A stretch of DNA of 64,000 nucleotides from Tillus elongatus (Eukaryota > Arthropoda > Insecta > Coleoptera > Cleridae): contig OZ023267.1 in assembly GCA_964006375.1 (NCBI GenBank), forward strand, positions 31,291,094 through 31,355,093, read 5' to 3'. The notes below the pieces were generated by a model. The model saw nothing but the letters and a program-made list of their open reading frames with translations, ran no database searches and was not told where the DNA came from. The translations under genes were made by a program, and so were the position numbers. Every line of letters begins with the position of its first letter. Position 1 is the first letter of the stretch. This document shows, piece after piece, positions 23,103-39,210 of this stretch.

Positions 23103-24310
23103 TAAAAACTCTGGACGCAGCAAGTGCGTTACGGTAGTCAATTTTCATAAAAATGTTTTTAATAGCAAATATGTTTTTTTAAGAAAGTATGCATCAAATT
23201 TGGTTACCAGTATAATCTATATATTGGAAACAATGTGCCATGTTTCATCAAGATAACTTTATTGTTTGAAAATATACAAAAAATTCCGAAAGTAAACTTA
23301 AATTGTTCCCGAAAAAACTGGTTTTCTGGTCAACCTTATAGGTTAATAGCAAATTGATTCAAATTTGAAGCATTTAATGAAAATTAGCTGCCATAACGCA
23401 CTTGCTGCGTCCCGAATTTCTTTTCTTACAAAGATGTATTATATTTCGATGGAAAATGCAAAAATGCAATAACATATGGCGTGTTCGATTAAGAAAAAAA
23501 AAAAAGAAAATTTGAATTACCAACGACTTATGGGCCACCCTATAATTGTGGAAATATTTTTTAAGATGTAGCTCGAGACACCCTATAATTAATGTATACA
23601 ACTTTTCTTCGTAACTGGCATAATAACGGATATATTAAGCTTTAATGATTTTTTTACGAAAATTCGACAAAAATGATATACCATTAAAACGATAAACTCT
23701 ATAGCCAACACTACTGCTAAAGCATCAGAGAAAGGGTCGATTTGAAATGAATTTTCTGGGACTATTTTAGTAAAATGAAGAACAATGATGATTGAAACTA
23801 AGAGTTGAGTCTTTGTAAAACATTATTCTTGAGACATTTTCCTTCCTTAGATCATATTAGTTTCAGGTTCATTGCCTAAATATTACCAATTTTGACGTTT
23901 TAAATCGCGACTTTGACGTTTTGAGGAAAACCCAAATTTATTTTTCTTTAAATGCCTGTAACTCTTTTTGTCCTTTAACCTACAGAGCTAAATTTTGGAA
24001 GGTGGGTTACCTATAATGATATAAACCAGACTAACAAATTTTGTTGCCCTTACTTTGTTAATTCCGGAGATATATATTTTTTTCCAATTAAAACTTAAAA
24101 TTTTCCCAGAAAACCTCATCCGATTTTCCTGACTAACGAACCTGTCCAAGCCATTTACAAATGGAAGGTACATGTACAACATATAAAAATTAAAACTGAC
24201 CCCGGATATGAGTTCTCGTGGTCCTGGTTCGAGCTCATTTGCAAAAAATTTTTCAAAATTCAAAAGTCGGGATCTCCCCATTAGTGAATTTTTTCTACGA
24301 AAATTTAGCA
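23103..24310 (+). repeat. Rep-A copy, nearly complete, without TA core
   Basis: Runs from CTCTGGACGCAGCAAGTGCG through the TIR-bounded module (to about 23415), the middle block (ACTACTGCTAAAGCATCAGA), TTGACGTTTTGAGGAAAACC and CTGACTAACGAACCTGTCC. It then passes to ACATATAAAAATTAAAACTG and the terminal hairpin (ATTAGTGAATTTTTTCTACG...). The (TA)n core is missing: GGTACATGTACAACATATAA joins the two sides. Together with 49472-50815 it defines the full order of the family. Confidence 0.8.
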
Positions 24311-24315
24311 ATAGA

Positions 24316-24877
<562 letters not shown>

Positions 24878-25390
24878 GCGGACGATTGTGCGTTTTGTCT
24901 AAACGAAAAAAGAACCGACTGTTTAAAATTGTGGGGAATTATTTTTTAAAACAGACCAACGGCGAGGCAGTCGAATGCAAACAATGCAAAGCAATTTTAA
25001 AAACAAAACGTTTATCTACAAGGGCTCTTCATGTTCACTTGGCTAATTGACATCAGAATAATCTTCGAGACAATGATATTAATAAACCATAAACCTTAAA
25101 AACTATACAAAAAATTAAAAAAAATTGACGAATCAATCCCTAGCAAAAAAAACAAGAACTGACGGATTTTTTTCTTTTAAAGCAAGATAAATTCCTAAAA
25201 GCTCTGCTTGCACGCATAAAAACAAAATTATTCCTTTACTCCATCACAATTTTTCTTAATGAATTAATCTAACATTTCCAGAAACCTGATATTTTCGGTA
25301 TTAAATATCGGGATACCGAAAGGTTTTGTTTGAATTCTGAAATCCCGGGATTGAAAATTTAATCCGGCGTTGGATACCCTACTCTTAATC
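24878..25390 (+). pseudogene. hAT-type transposase relic: BED zinc finger and a possible 3' terminus
   Basis: A frame at 24844-25050 encodes FKIVGNYFLKQTNGEAVECK, then QCKAILKTKRLSTRALHVHL and a decayed second His position just past a TGA stop (LAN*H). This fits a BED zinc finger (CxxC ... HxxxxH), the DNA-binding module at the N-terminus of hAT transposases. The catalytic and dimerisation domains are absent. About 250 bp downstream, TCCCGGGATTG...GTTGGATACCCTA at 25345-25383 looks like a hAT-type terminus. The whole may be an internally deleted hAT element abutting, or inserted in, a Rep-A end. The upstream terminus was not identified. Confidence 0.55.
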
Positions 25391-26160
25391 ACTTTGATAC
25401 TACGTTCAGTATTCTACTTAGCTATGTTATTCACCTGATAGTGAAGCACAAGTGTTTGTTTGTCAACCAAAAACAAACTGTCAAAGCTTGTAACGCCAAA
25501 GTGACTATTAAATACAATTTGTCCAGGCCTGTCCAACTAGCAAACAGTTCTGGACATGGTTTGTATGAAGTTCATCATTAGAGACATAGAGTAAACTATA
25601 TCTATATACACACTGACGTGTAATTAGTAATTTCCCGGTAAAGTGCAAGGCATTAGGTTACGTGGTAGCTTACAACCAACTTGGTTTAATATTCGGTGGA
25701 GAGATCATATCAAAAGACGATATTATAGTGGCTCAAATGTCAGGATAATATCTAACCTCAATTATGCCCGGTTTATTGCAAATATCTAGCGGTTAGTACA
25801 TGCGCCCGTTATTACATTGTTGCCGAAATAACAACAAGTGAGTTGGTCTGCATACGTCAAAGTAGTTCCTTAATCAGACATTTTGATGCAGATATGCTTT
25901 CCAACGGGCGATGCAAATCTTTTTTATCGAAGTAATCGATGCTGACATCAAAACCCTACTTTCTTGGCAATAAGCCGATGTTACGTCCATCTTTACTAAA
26001 AAATAATTAAAAATTAAAAAATAAAAATTTATAAAATTTTCAAAACATTATTTCTGCTACTTCTTGACCTTTTTCTGTCACGAAAACTTAACCTTTGTAT
26101 ATAATATTCAATTGGTGTTGTTGACCACACAAAATATTTAATCTTGTGCTTTCCTCTGAT
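25391..26160. other. Noncoding stretch
   Basis: No gene or repeat recognised. Confidence 0.4.
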
Positions 26161-26730
<570 letters not shown>

Positions 26731-26797
26731 TAACGAAAATTTAATTCAAAATACCATGTGTGTGGTACCAAATTATTTGTAAAAAAATGCCTTTACC

Positions 26798-27940
<1,143 letters not shown>

Positions 27941-27944
<4 letters not shown>

Positions 27945-28060
27945 TCATGGGTATGGGTTTTAGGGGCCGTAATTCGCTCTTATTTCAAAAAAATTCCGAA
28001 AGTCTTGCTTTCGTTACCTCTCTATTAGTGAATTTTCACAACGAAAATTCACCAATAAAT
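27941..28060 (+). repeat. Rep-A hairpin-side block
   Basis: ATGGGTATGGGTTTTAGGGG, CTATTAGTGAATTTTCAC and AACGAAAATTCACCAATAA mark the distal Rep-A end, directly after the TA run of the second 582-bp unit. Confidence 0.65.
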
Positions 28061-28485
28061 AGAAATTGTCAATGTATCCACGAATATATTTCGTTATCCC
28101 TGTGGTCGTATGTTGATTCACTAGCTTCGCAAATAAACCATAACAATATTTTTTAGAATAACTCTGGAAAGCCTTAAGCTTTTTCAACCAAACTTGTTAC
28201 ACATATACATACTATGTGGAAAAAATTACTGTGGGTATAAGAAAATCTTAGCTGTCCTATGGGTTGTGCCGAAAGAGTGACATATGAAAATAGCTTCGAC
28301 AGGGTACCCAAAACCAAGCGAACTATCGTTGGGGTGAGCGAAGTTTTGGTATTACCGCGCTCCGTCACGAGGAGTGTATAGAGCTACCATTTGAGTCAAT
28401 AAACTAAGCTTAATGGCTAAGAAAGTTTTTCTTTTGGCTTGTGTAATTTTTTAGTACGAGTTGTGTTGTGTGCTCATAGTTTTTG
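28061..28485. other. Noncoding stretch
   Basis: No gene. It precedes the dead mariner copy; a left inverted repeat matching TTGGGCACCCCTCGTAC at 29488-29504 was not found convincingly. Confidence 0.35.
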
Positions 28486-29504
28486 TCATGCCTGATTCTC
28501 GTGAATAGCGAGATGCTGTAAAGTTTGGCCTCTTGGTCAAAACACAGAAACTTTAGAACTGTTTAAAGCGGCCTACAGGGACGTTGCTACTGGAGAACCT
28601 CAAGTGCTTGAGTGTTTGTTTCGTTTCAAATGAGGTGAAATTTCAATTCATGCCAATCCTTGCTCTGGTCGTCTTTCCGCTCAAACCGAGGAAAATGTTG
28701 AAAACCATCACATAGTTGTCCTGGAAGATTCACAATGGACCATTGGCGAAGTTGTGGATTTGTCTGGAGTGACTTGGAGTTTAGTTCAGCAAATTTTAAC
28801 GAAAGATTGGGGGATGGGAGTGCGGCTGCTAAATTTGTGCCTTGACTGCTGACAGCTGAACAAAAGCAAGGTTGCGTGAATGCATGTTGAAATGATCCTA
28901 ACTTTTTTCCAAGATCATCACGGGTAACGAACTATGGTGATACGTTTATGGTCCTAAAACGAATTCCCCTCGCCCTAAAAAGCTCGTCAAGTGAAGTAAA
29001 CGTCACAACAATGCTGATTTCATTTTTAGATGTGCGAGGATTTGACCAATCGGAGTTTGTAAGTTAACCAGGATTTTCACCTGAAAGTTGCTAAATGATT
29101 GGGCAAGAGCTTACGCCAGAAAAGGCATGACTTGTAACAGCTGGGCGACTGGATATTCCACCACGCTAACGCCCCTGTTCACACAGCCTTGTCTGTGTGC
29201 CAATTATCGGCCAAAAGTAGCACAACCTTTTGACCCATCCCTTATTCACCCTACTGGGCACCGTGTGACTTTTTTTGTTTCACCAAATGAAAAGAGAGGT
29301 GTAACAAAAGCGTTTGCCATGAACAAAGCCAAGGGAACGACGGAGGTGTTGTCGGGCATCACAAAGGACGAATTTCAAAAATGTTTCAAATAATGTAATA
29401 AAAGATTAGACAAATGTACTAATGGCAGTAAAGAATGCTTTAAAGTTATTTTGTTCAAAAATTGAATAAACATAAAAAAAAAGTCTTTTGGGCACCCCTC
29501 GTAC
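28486..29504 (+). pseudogene. mariner-type transposase, degenerate
   Basis: Successive frames read LVKTQKL, LFKAAYRDVATGEPQVLE, AQTEENVENHHIVVLEDSQW, RLLTAEQKQG, then ITGNELW and NSPRPKKLVK. Further on are HHANAPVHTALSVCQLS, CDFFCF-type sequence and a C-terminus VLSGITKDEFQKCFK at 29350-29392. The order matches the HTH plus DD34D mariner transposase. The first catalytic Asp (GDE in active enzymes) is Asn, the HHDNAPAH Asp is Ala, and there are many stops and indels. TTGGGCACCCCTCGTAC at 29488-29504 has the look of a mariner 3' terminal inverted repeat. Confidence 0.8.
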
Positions 29505-29549
29505 ATTAATGTCAATTATATACTTCTGTGGGTACCTGAGATGTTTTTT

Positions 29550-29992
29550 TTATATTTCAACAACACATTACGAGGGCATACAGCCTAAATACTATCGTAC
29601 CGTGTGTGTCGACAACGATGAAAGGGGCAACTTGCTAATTCTGGACTTGAAGTTTTGGGGTGTCGGAGGAGAAGGAAAAACATTTCCACAACTTGGGAGT
29701 CCTCGCGACAAAAGAGCGGGCATAACAAGATGTTCCATGTCTGGTGATCTGGACAGTAAAAGGGTGCATTCGCTCTGTTCCCCTGGTAGATCAGTTGGGG
29801 GCAGCAGGTGGAGGAACTATGAAAGAAACCTCATCTGAGCAGTGCCCGTGCAGATATCTATAAAATAGAGAGACGTCATCAACGGCATGTCGGTGGCCAA
29901 GGGATGGCAGCCTTTGAGTGAGATTAGGGTCACCGATGATACGTATAGCTCTCTTCGGAATGGAGTCTAGGATAGCGAGTGTAGAATACTGT
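29550..29992 (-). mobile_element. CR1/L2-type LINE (family L), 3' fragment
   Basis: Minus-strand homologue of 37100-37560: CCACCTGCTGCCCCCAAC, AGATCTACCAGGGGAACAG, GAATGCACCCTTTTACTGTC and GGCTGTATGCCCTC near the 3' end. 5'-truncated near 29992. Several indels relative to the other copies (54305, 63440, 37250) break the frame. Encodes only the last part of ORF2 after the RT. Confidence 0.75.
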
Positions 29993-30560
29993 AACTCCTG
30001 ATGTAACCGCTTAGATATACTGTGAGAGTATAAAAATTCGAAGTATTAAGCCTACTCAACTCATAGATACCAAAAGTAATTACTAACCAAATATCTGCCC
30101 GGATTGTGCTAGTAAAATCGAATCAAGGACTACAATACTCGAAGCTGCGATCGGATGTACCGAACGATACAGTCTAGTGTGCTCTAATTTTGTTCCTGTA
30201 TAAATGTTTGTCGCGATCCTAAACTTATATAACACACCTCACACTGTATATGGCATACACAAATAAACCCCGAAAGTTTCTTCATAATTAATTTACGTAG
30301 CCAACGGCCAGTTCTCAGGCACTATTACACAAGTATTCGGGGTAGTCCGCAGAGAATTTCTTCACCGATACAACTAAGTAGCAGCGGTGTTTGTGAGTGG
30401 TTGGTAGCAAGTTGGTTGGTGTGGAAGGAAATAAAGATAATACGGAACAGTGCAAAAGCATCCTTGTGTCTTACTATCTCATTATAACATTGGATACAAC
30501 AAACATGAAGGTGACATAAAATATATGAGTTAGATCAGCAGACTTGGAGAACCAAAATTA
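29993..30560. other. Noncoding stretch
   Basis: Nothing recognised. Confidence 0.35.
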
Positions 30561-30640
30561 CCACAACACATTAAAAAAAACCTGACGATCGTTTCACTTA
30601 CCAAGTTAGCGTCATCAGAGCATGAATATTTCTACATATC
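30560..30640 (-). ncRNA. Hammerhead ribozyme-like motif, Penelope-terminal-repeat type
   Basis: On the minus strand 30618-30584 reads CTGATGA, CGCTAACTTGGTAAGTG (stem II region), AAAC and GATCGTC, the order of a hammerhead core with a self-complementary CGATCG stem III. Downstream GTGTTGTGGTAATTTTGG is shared with the copy at 33244. Stem I pairing is poor, so cleavage activity is doubtful. Confidence 0.45.
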
Positions 30641-30820
30641 TTATATTCCCAACTCTATTTATATTCTTCTGTATGTAGTCGGTCACTAACGATTTAGGAA
30701 GGTTCGACGACATAAAAAAATTGAGATATTTATGCTGGTATTTATTTTGTAAAGTAATCTATCAGCAGACTATAGGCGGTGGAGCGAGATTCATACACTT
30801 TCTATTATTATAATGTTTAG

Positions 30821-30908
<88 letters not shown>
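30821..30908. repeat. Compound (CT)n(TA)n microsatellite
   Basis: (CT)12 at about 30821-30844 passes directly into (TA)n to 30908. No Rep-A blocks are visible on either side. Confidence 0.9.
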
Positions 30909-30911
<3 letters not shown>

Positions 30912-31415
30912 TAAAGTTTTGACTTTGAGAACTGGCTCATTGAGTCACTGTCAATCTTCAAAATGAACAAGGATGCATCTGACCTTGTTTTTCACAATGG
31001 CAAAACCTGTCTTAAGAATGTTAATCTAACAAGCTCTTCAACTTTTTCCTTTATCTCCCTATACACTTGCTGTTTACTAAAAATATATATTAAAATTAAA
31101 ACTTTTATGGATATCCACTTACACACATACGCGAGCGCATATACACTCATGTATACGCACTCACGTCAACAAGATTTATACGTGCAATAGTTAACACTAG
31201 GTGCAGGATAGAAAATGCACATTATTTCTTCATGTGAACATACACACACATACATATGCGCATATGCATGCACACATCTAAGCTACAAGTTGCTGCAGGA
31301 GAAACACTGGGACACTTTTCACACCAATGGAGCCTGTCATGGTGACTTTTTAACATACTGGGGAGGCTGCGGTCAAAATGGGTTGCACGCAGGGTTTTTA
31401 GAATATTTTTTTTCA
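30909..31415. other. Noncoding stretch
   Basis: Short CA-rich segments at 31120-31160 and 31240-31280. ORFs of 70-77 codons have no support. Confidence 0.4.
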
Positions 31416-31740
31416 GAAACATGCTTATAACCCTCTTTGGATGCATAAGCCACAAAGAAACTCAAACAACCCGCAAGAAAGTTAAGGGACCGAGAATGAA
31501 TAGGGGTGCTGGGCAGGTTGGAAATATGAGCGGAAAATGCTAAAAAAATATTTAGTCGGACTTTGAAAATATGCGTTTTTAAAATTTTGCAGCAATACCT
31601 ACCTCCTTTAAATCCTGTCTACCACGCACCGCATCGATATTCGCCCAGGTCAAGTAACTTTCTTGGGGGTTTCTCCCGAGAATTTTTTGTGATTTATGCC
31701 TTGCAGGTGGTTGTATGCATGCACAAGAGGAAGGAGAACC
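31416..31740. mobile_element. Rep-D fold-back element, copy 2
   Basis: Left arm CAGAAACATGCTTATAACCC, TGCATAAGCCACAAAGAAA, CAAGAAAGTTAAGGGACC. Right arm GTCAAGTAACTTTCTTGGGG, GTGGTTGTATGCATGC. Same design as 7511-7845 and 53970-54300. Confidence 0.7.
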
Positions 31741-31749
31741 CCCCGTGTT

Positions 31750-32973
31750 TTTGGGTTCATACTACAGACATATTTTTGCACTCAGTTTAACCTGAAAATC
31801 CACAAACAACATTCGGATACATGTCATACATGCGATCAGTTAAATAATTTAATAAAAAATTGTCGCAGTGAAGTGGTAATCACAAAAAGTAAGACAGACC
31901 TGGAAGTTCATCATAGAATTCTTGAAAGTGTCACAGCGGCTAAAAAAAGAGACGTTGAATATTGCACGGAAAATTCAGTGTCTACTCGCTTAATAAACTT
32001 TGAATTGGTAAAAGCGCTTGCTACAGATATGCTCACCACTAATAAAGTGTACTATTTATGGCAACTATGGGCGTATAATTTATGTATTCATGAAGTTATA
32101 TCTGGAAAACCTTACATGTATTTTTGGTGTGAAACAACAGCTTCACGAGGCTTTCAGGAAATTGGGTCCTGTTTGTTGATGGTGAGAAAACATCTTCTTA
32201 CTTTTATTTTTTTAGTATGTTTGACAGCTTCCACCAAAAGTTGAATACTTAATTGCCTACTCTGACTCTTGCGGAGGTAAAATAAAAACAAAAATATAGC
32301 TAAACTTTTCATATTTCTGGTCAAATGTACTAATCTGAAAAGAATAGACCATAAATTCTTTGAATCCGGGCATTCTTACATGGAGTGTGATAGATCCTTT
32401 TTGAGAAGACTTACTTGTACCAGCTGTTTGGGTTGATATTATTAAAAATACTAGCAAAAATTTTATAGCCCAATGCATGAATAGTGATAATTTTGTGTCA
32501 TTCCAATACCTTTATGACCATAAAAAAGATCCCAAAAAGGATGAGGAGAACAAGACATTCAGATGGCGCGATATTGTATGGTTCACTTATAAAAAGGAAA
32601 ACTTTTTGAAATTTTCATTTTATATGTCTAGAAATTAATGTTGGCCTTCCAATAATACAGGAACCTGCTCCCTGCTAAAAAAGAAAGACCAAACTTCAAA
32701 TTGGACAGTTTAAATGAAAAATTATACAAACACGCTCTGAAGACTTCAGTTGAAAAGTTTGAGAATTTAAAGACACTGTTAGACTACATACCTCCTATCC
32801 ATCACCAATTTTATTCTAATTTACCTCACGAGAGTAAGAAAGTCAAGAAAACTAGAAAAAAACAGAAAGAAACAGAAACAGAAATACCGTCAAGTCAGGC
32901 ATCAGAAATAGGAGAGCACGGTGCTATAGGGGAAGAGGGAAGGGAAGTGTTGATATCTGATTATGATGACTGA
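31750..32973 (+). pseudogene. Transposase-like protein of a multicopy arthropod family (DUF7869-like), decayed
   Basis: The first part (31760-32244 frame) reads FNLKIHKQHSDTCHTCDQLN, then LVKALATDMLTTNKVYYLWQ, YNLCIHEVISGKPYMYFWCE and TTASRGFQEIGSCL. The middle, in another frame from about 32230, reads EYLIAYSDSCGG and then DHKFFESGHSYMECD-like sequence across indels. Next come FVSFQYLYDHKKDPKKDEEN and FRWRDIVWFTYKKENFLKFS. 32701-32973 gives LKTLLDYIPPIHHQFYSNLP and a charged tail ending at TGA. The HSDTCxTCD, YSDxCGGQN-like and IPPxHHxFY landmarks fit a repeated arthropod protein family that I believe corresponds to DUF7869 and has an RNase H-like fold. That identity is from memory. At least three frame breaks are present. 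Confidence 0.55.
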
Positions 32974-32999
32974 ATTTGTTTTGCATTAAGTTTTCAAAT

Positions 33000-33240
33000 A
33001 CTAATTACTTACTTTTTTGTAATAAAACATCTCAAACTACTAACAACATGTTTACTTTCATTTGGCACGGTACAAGTGCAACAAAAAAAAATTCGAGTTA
33101 TGCATGTTGGTTAATGCAAACAACAATATTAAAAGAAGTATCAATATTTTAAAATAAAGCAAGAACTTTTAACGTTAATGACTCCTCTTCTCTTTTTTTG
33201 AACTTGTACCCTTTTGCTTCTTACTCCTTCAATTATTCAT
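33000..33240. other. Noncoding interval
   Basis: AATAAAA near 33020 could be the polyadenylation signal of the decayed gene upstream. Nothing else. Confidence 0.3.
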
Positions 33241-33345
33241 CCTCTGATGACGCCTACTTGATTAGTGAAACGGTCGTCACGTTTTTTTTAAACGTGTTGT
33301 GGTGATTTGGGTTCTTCAAGTATTCTTATCAGAGCTCGTCACAGG
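33238..33345 (+). ncRNA. Hammerhead ribozyme-like motif, Penelope-terminal-repeat type
   Basis: 33244-33250 is CTGATGA, followed by CGCCTACTTGATTAGTG, AAAC and GGTCGTC to 33278. GTGTTGTGGTGATTTGGG and CTCGTCACAGGTTCCAA follow, shared with the motif at 49016 (CTCATCACAGGTTCCAA) and in part with 30584. The shared flank shows these are fragments of one element family. Stem I is not well formed. Confidence 0.45.
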
Positions 33346-33975
33346 TTCCAATCTCTACTTAGTACATAAGTTAGATTTTATTTAAGTTTACTTATTTGCT
33401 AATTTCGTGGTGATATTCTACCTTAACGCGATATAGCTGTAAAGACTTGAATAATTGTGTTTACTTTAAGAAGCGTGTTTATGTAATTCCTTTATTACAG
33501 GTATCCTGAAATATAAATGTGAGCTTCAAATGCGCAAAACGGAGTATTAAATCACTATACACAGAATGCTGTAACGAATTGTTCAGGTAAAGTAATTTTG
33601 CTGGATTTATATATTTATCTAACTAGAAACACCTACAGACTTGCGTATTTTAATCATTCGTAGCTTATATGCTAAATTAAAAATCGTTATTTTGTCAAAA
33701 TAAACATGCATGGGTAAATATCTTTCTTTTGTTATATACAGGCGGCCACTTGAAAACAAAACAGGCACGTTTAAGGGAGCTTATTTTAAATTAGTTGAAA
33801 ATCGCTTAAAGAAATTAATTTTCTCGTCAAAAGGGAAGGCTTTTAGGCTTATTTTCATAATCTCAAGACCAACAGTTAAGTGGTGCCTTGTACCCCTAAT
33901 GTCTTAAATGACAAGACGGTCAAGTAGCACGTCACTTTAGATCTAATGTAAATCTCTTTAATAGCGTCCTATTTT
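33346..33975. other. Noncoding stretch
   Basis: Nothing recognised; a 65-codon ORF at 33710 is unsupported. Confidence 0.35.
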
Positions 33976-35042
<1,067 letters not shown>

Positions 35043-35125
35043 GTTTTTAATTGGAAGCAGTGTTTTCTGAGAAATTGAATCCTAAAGATCAAAAAGGGTT
35101 TTCTCGTCGCGTTTTGTTGATTGTA

Positions 35126-35590
35126 AGGCCAGATTCATTCTCACCACAATTAGGATCGTAGACCGGTTTCGCTCTAATTAGAGCTCGTAAGTACGGCATA
35201 CTAATTGTAGCGAAAATACACATCTAAAGTAATGCGGATATGGTAGCCAGCCTTCCAACACTAAGTGAGTGGTAATACACGAAGTAACGTGCCACCACCT
35301 AGTTGCGGAACCAAGTAGTATGTTGTCACGCCAGCTCCAAATAACATAAAGTGCTAAAAAAATAGAGACTGTATACAACCAACTGACAATTTAGTAAGTA
35401 AGTAATGCATCTAACCTTACATACTTTGTCCCTATATTAGGATAGAAATGGGCCAGGACTGAAAATTTAGTAAATTGTTAGTTAATTAGAGCGAAACCGG
35501 TCTACGGTTCTAATTGTGGCGAGAATACATCTAGCCTTAGATACTTTGTCCCTATTAGGAGGAAGAAATGGGACAGGGCTGAAATTTTTC
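35126..35590. repeat. Rep-B copy 2
   Basis: ATTCTCACCACAATTAGGAT, GTAGACCGGTTTCGCTCTAA, GTAGTATGTTGTCACG and GACTGTATACAACCAACTG match the 3143-3900 cluster. The inverted partner begins at about 35480 (GAGCGAAACCGGTCTACGGT). Confidence 0.7.
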
Positions 35591-35599
35591 TGTGCTTCC

Positions 35600-37445
<1,846 letters not shown>

Positions 37446-37560
37446 CATATCCAGAATTAACAAGTTGCCTCTTTCCTCCTTGTCAACACCCACGGTACGA
37501 TAGTATTTAGGCTTTAAGCCCTCGTGGTGTGTTGTTGAAATTAAAAATAATAATAAAAAA

Positions 37561-38395
37561 TTATGGCCATTTGATAGCTGCGTTCGTTAAAAAGAGACAT
37601 ATTAGCTATAAAAAATATTTCTATAAAAATTCACTACCACCACACTTGCTGCGTCAGACTGGTCTTCAAGAATAAACAAATTAGGTTGTTTTTATTTAAT
37701 TTTGAATATCAAAGTTATATTTGCCTGGATACCTTATATAAAGTATCTCTAGATACAGCACAAGTACTTTACTTATTGTATAAGATGCAATGTAAAATTT
37801 TATCAAAGAAAGCGAGTAATAAATCATAATTTACACAATGTGTATTGCATCCAATATCAGTTAATGCTTCATCAAACAATAACGGCATATATGCAATAGC
37901 TCACTGCCAGCCACACTGAATGCATTAAATTTTAAATTTCTAATTTACATTGTATTAGCTCCGTCTAGTGATCAGCATGGAATCTAATGTTTCACAGGTT
38001 GAACAGATGAACAGTTCGCCGCCGGTTTAATTGAATTATAAAATGTACCAAGCTAATTTCGTTCGTGATATATCATACAGACTTGCAATTACTGGATACA
38101 CTTGGATCACTTCCCGGATAATAGACTTCCAGATTAGAATCTCATGAAAATTATCGTTCGTAGGAAACTATCAATCTAGAGGTTCGGGTTAAGAGAAAAT
38201 GGATGACTAGGATACTTGATGTCCTATCAGTTCAGATGTATGGCTGTATCCCCACGTATCCGCTGAATAAATCATCATCCAGTCTGTTGGACTCGTTGAA
38301 TATTTTCTCATACACTTGCTTTGCCAGGTCCAATCTCATCTAGACATGACCCAGCAAAATGCAGGCTAACCGCTACGATGCTACAATCTACAACT
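37561..38395. other. Noncoding stretch with a Rep-A end
   Basis: AAAAATTCACTACCACCACA and CTTGCTGCGTCAGAC at 37624-37662 are a Rep-A terminus in reverse orientation. No gene in the rest. Confidence 0.45.
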
Positions 38396-38539
38396 TATTT
38401 CTGGATATTTTTGTGGAAAAAATTCACTAATCGTGAGAGTCCGTCTTTGGAATTTTTAAAAAAATAATTCTTCAGATGAGCGCGAACTCGTATCCCTAGA
38501 ACCCATATCTAGGTTCAGTATCAATTTTTAAATGTTTGC

Positions 38540-38617
<78 letters not shown>

Positions 38618-39210
38618 GGAAACATATTCAACTCTATTTTTATATTGAATATTAACCCTAATTCCGTGAGCAAGTCTCTAACTCTATATAATAATATTTA
38701 CTTAAAGTATAAATACCTTACTACATTTTCTTGATCCTGGCTGTAGCTTTTTGTCTTTACACAACTATCAAAACTAAACAAGCGAATTTGGTTCGGATGC
38801 TATTTTTTATTGATGTATAACAAGAAACTCCCATTATTCGGCAATGGGTCCAATGACAAATGAACTAGGTGGAATAAACCGTCAGCAATTACCCATTATA
38901 TTTTATATTATCTTCTCTTCCTTCTTTTGTACCAACTTTCTACCTCGAAAGTACGCTGCACTTCGTCTCCTTATTGAATTCACTCTAAACTGACTTTTAC
39001 TTTTAGTCTCTCAGTTAAATTAACCTCAAATTCACAACATATATCTAATCTGACACGACCTTTCAAACAAATCACACCAATAACTCAAAACATAAAGGTC
39101 CGATTTTGATAAAATTTGGCAGTTACCTTGATTTTGTTAATGGCTTGGACAAGTTCGTTAGCCAGGAAAATCTAACTAGATTTTCCTGGAAAATTTAGGG
39201 TTTTTTCTTT
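38396..39210 (-). repeat. Rep-A copy split at its TA core by about 450 bp of other sequence
   Basis: The hairpin-side block (AAAAAATTCACTAATCG, GATGAGCGCGAACTCG, AGAACCCATATCTAGG) leads into TA at 38540-38612. Unrelated sequence follows to about 39062. Then the expected next block AATCACACCAATAACTC, CCGATTTTGATAAAATTTGG and GCTTGGACAAGTTCGTTAGC appears. The intervening 38613-39062 has no gene that I recognise. Confidence 0.65.

Noticed and set aside
22930..23600. Mariner element suggested by CTTATGGGCCACCCTATAAT at about 23528
   Set aside because: The motif lies inside the conserved Rep-A middle block in several copies, so it is part of that family here; no transposase is present.
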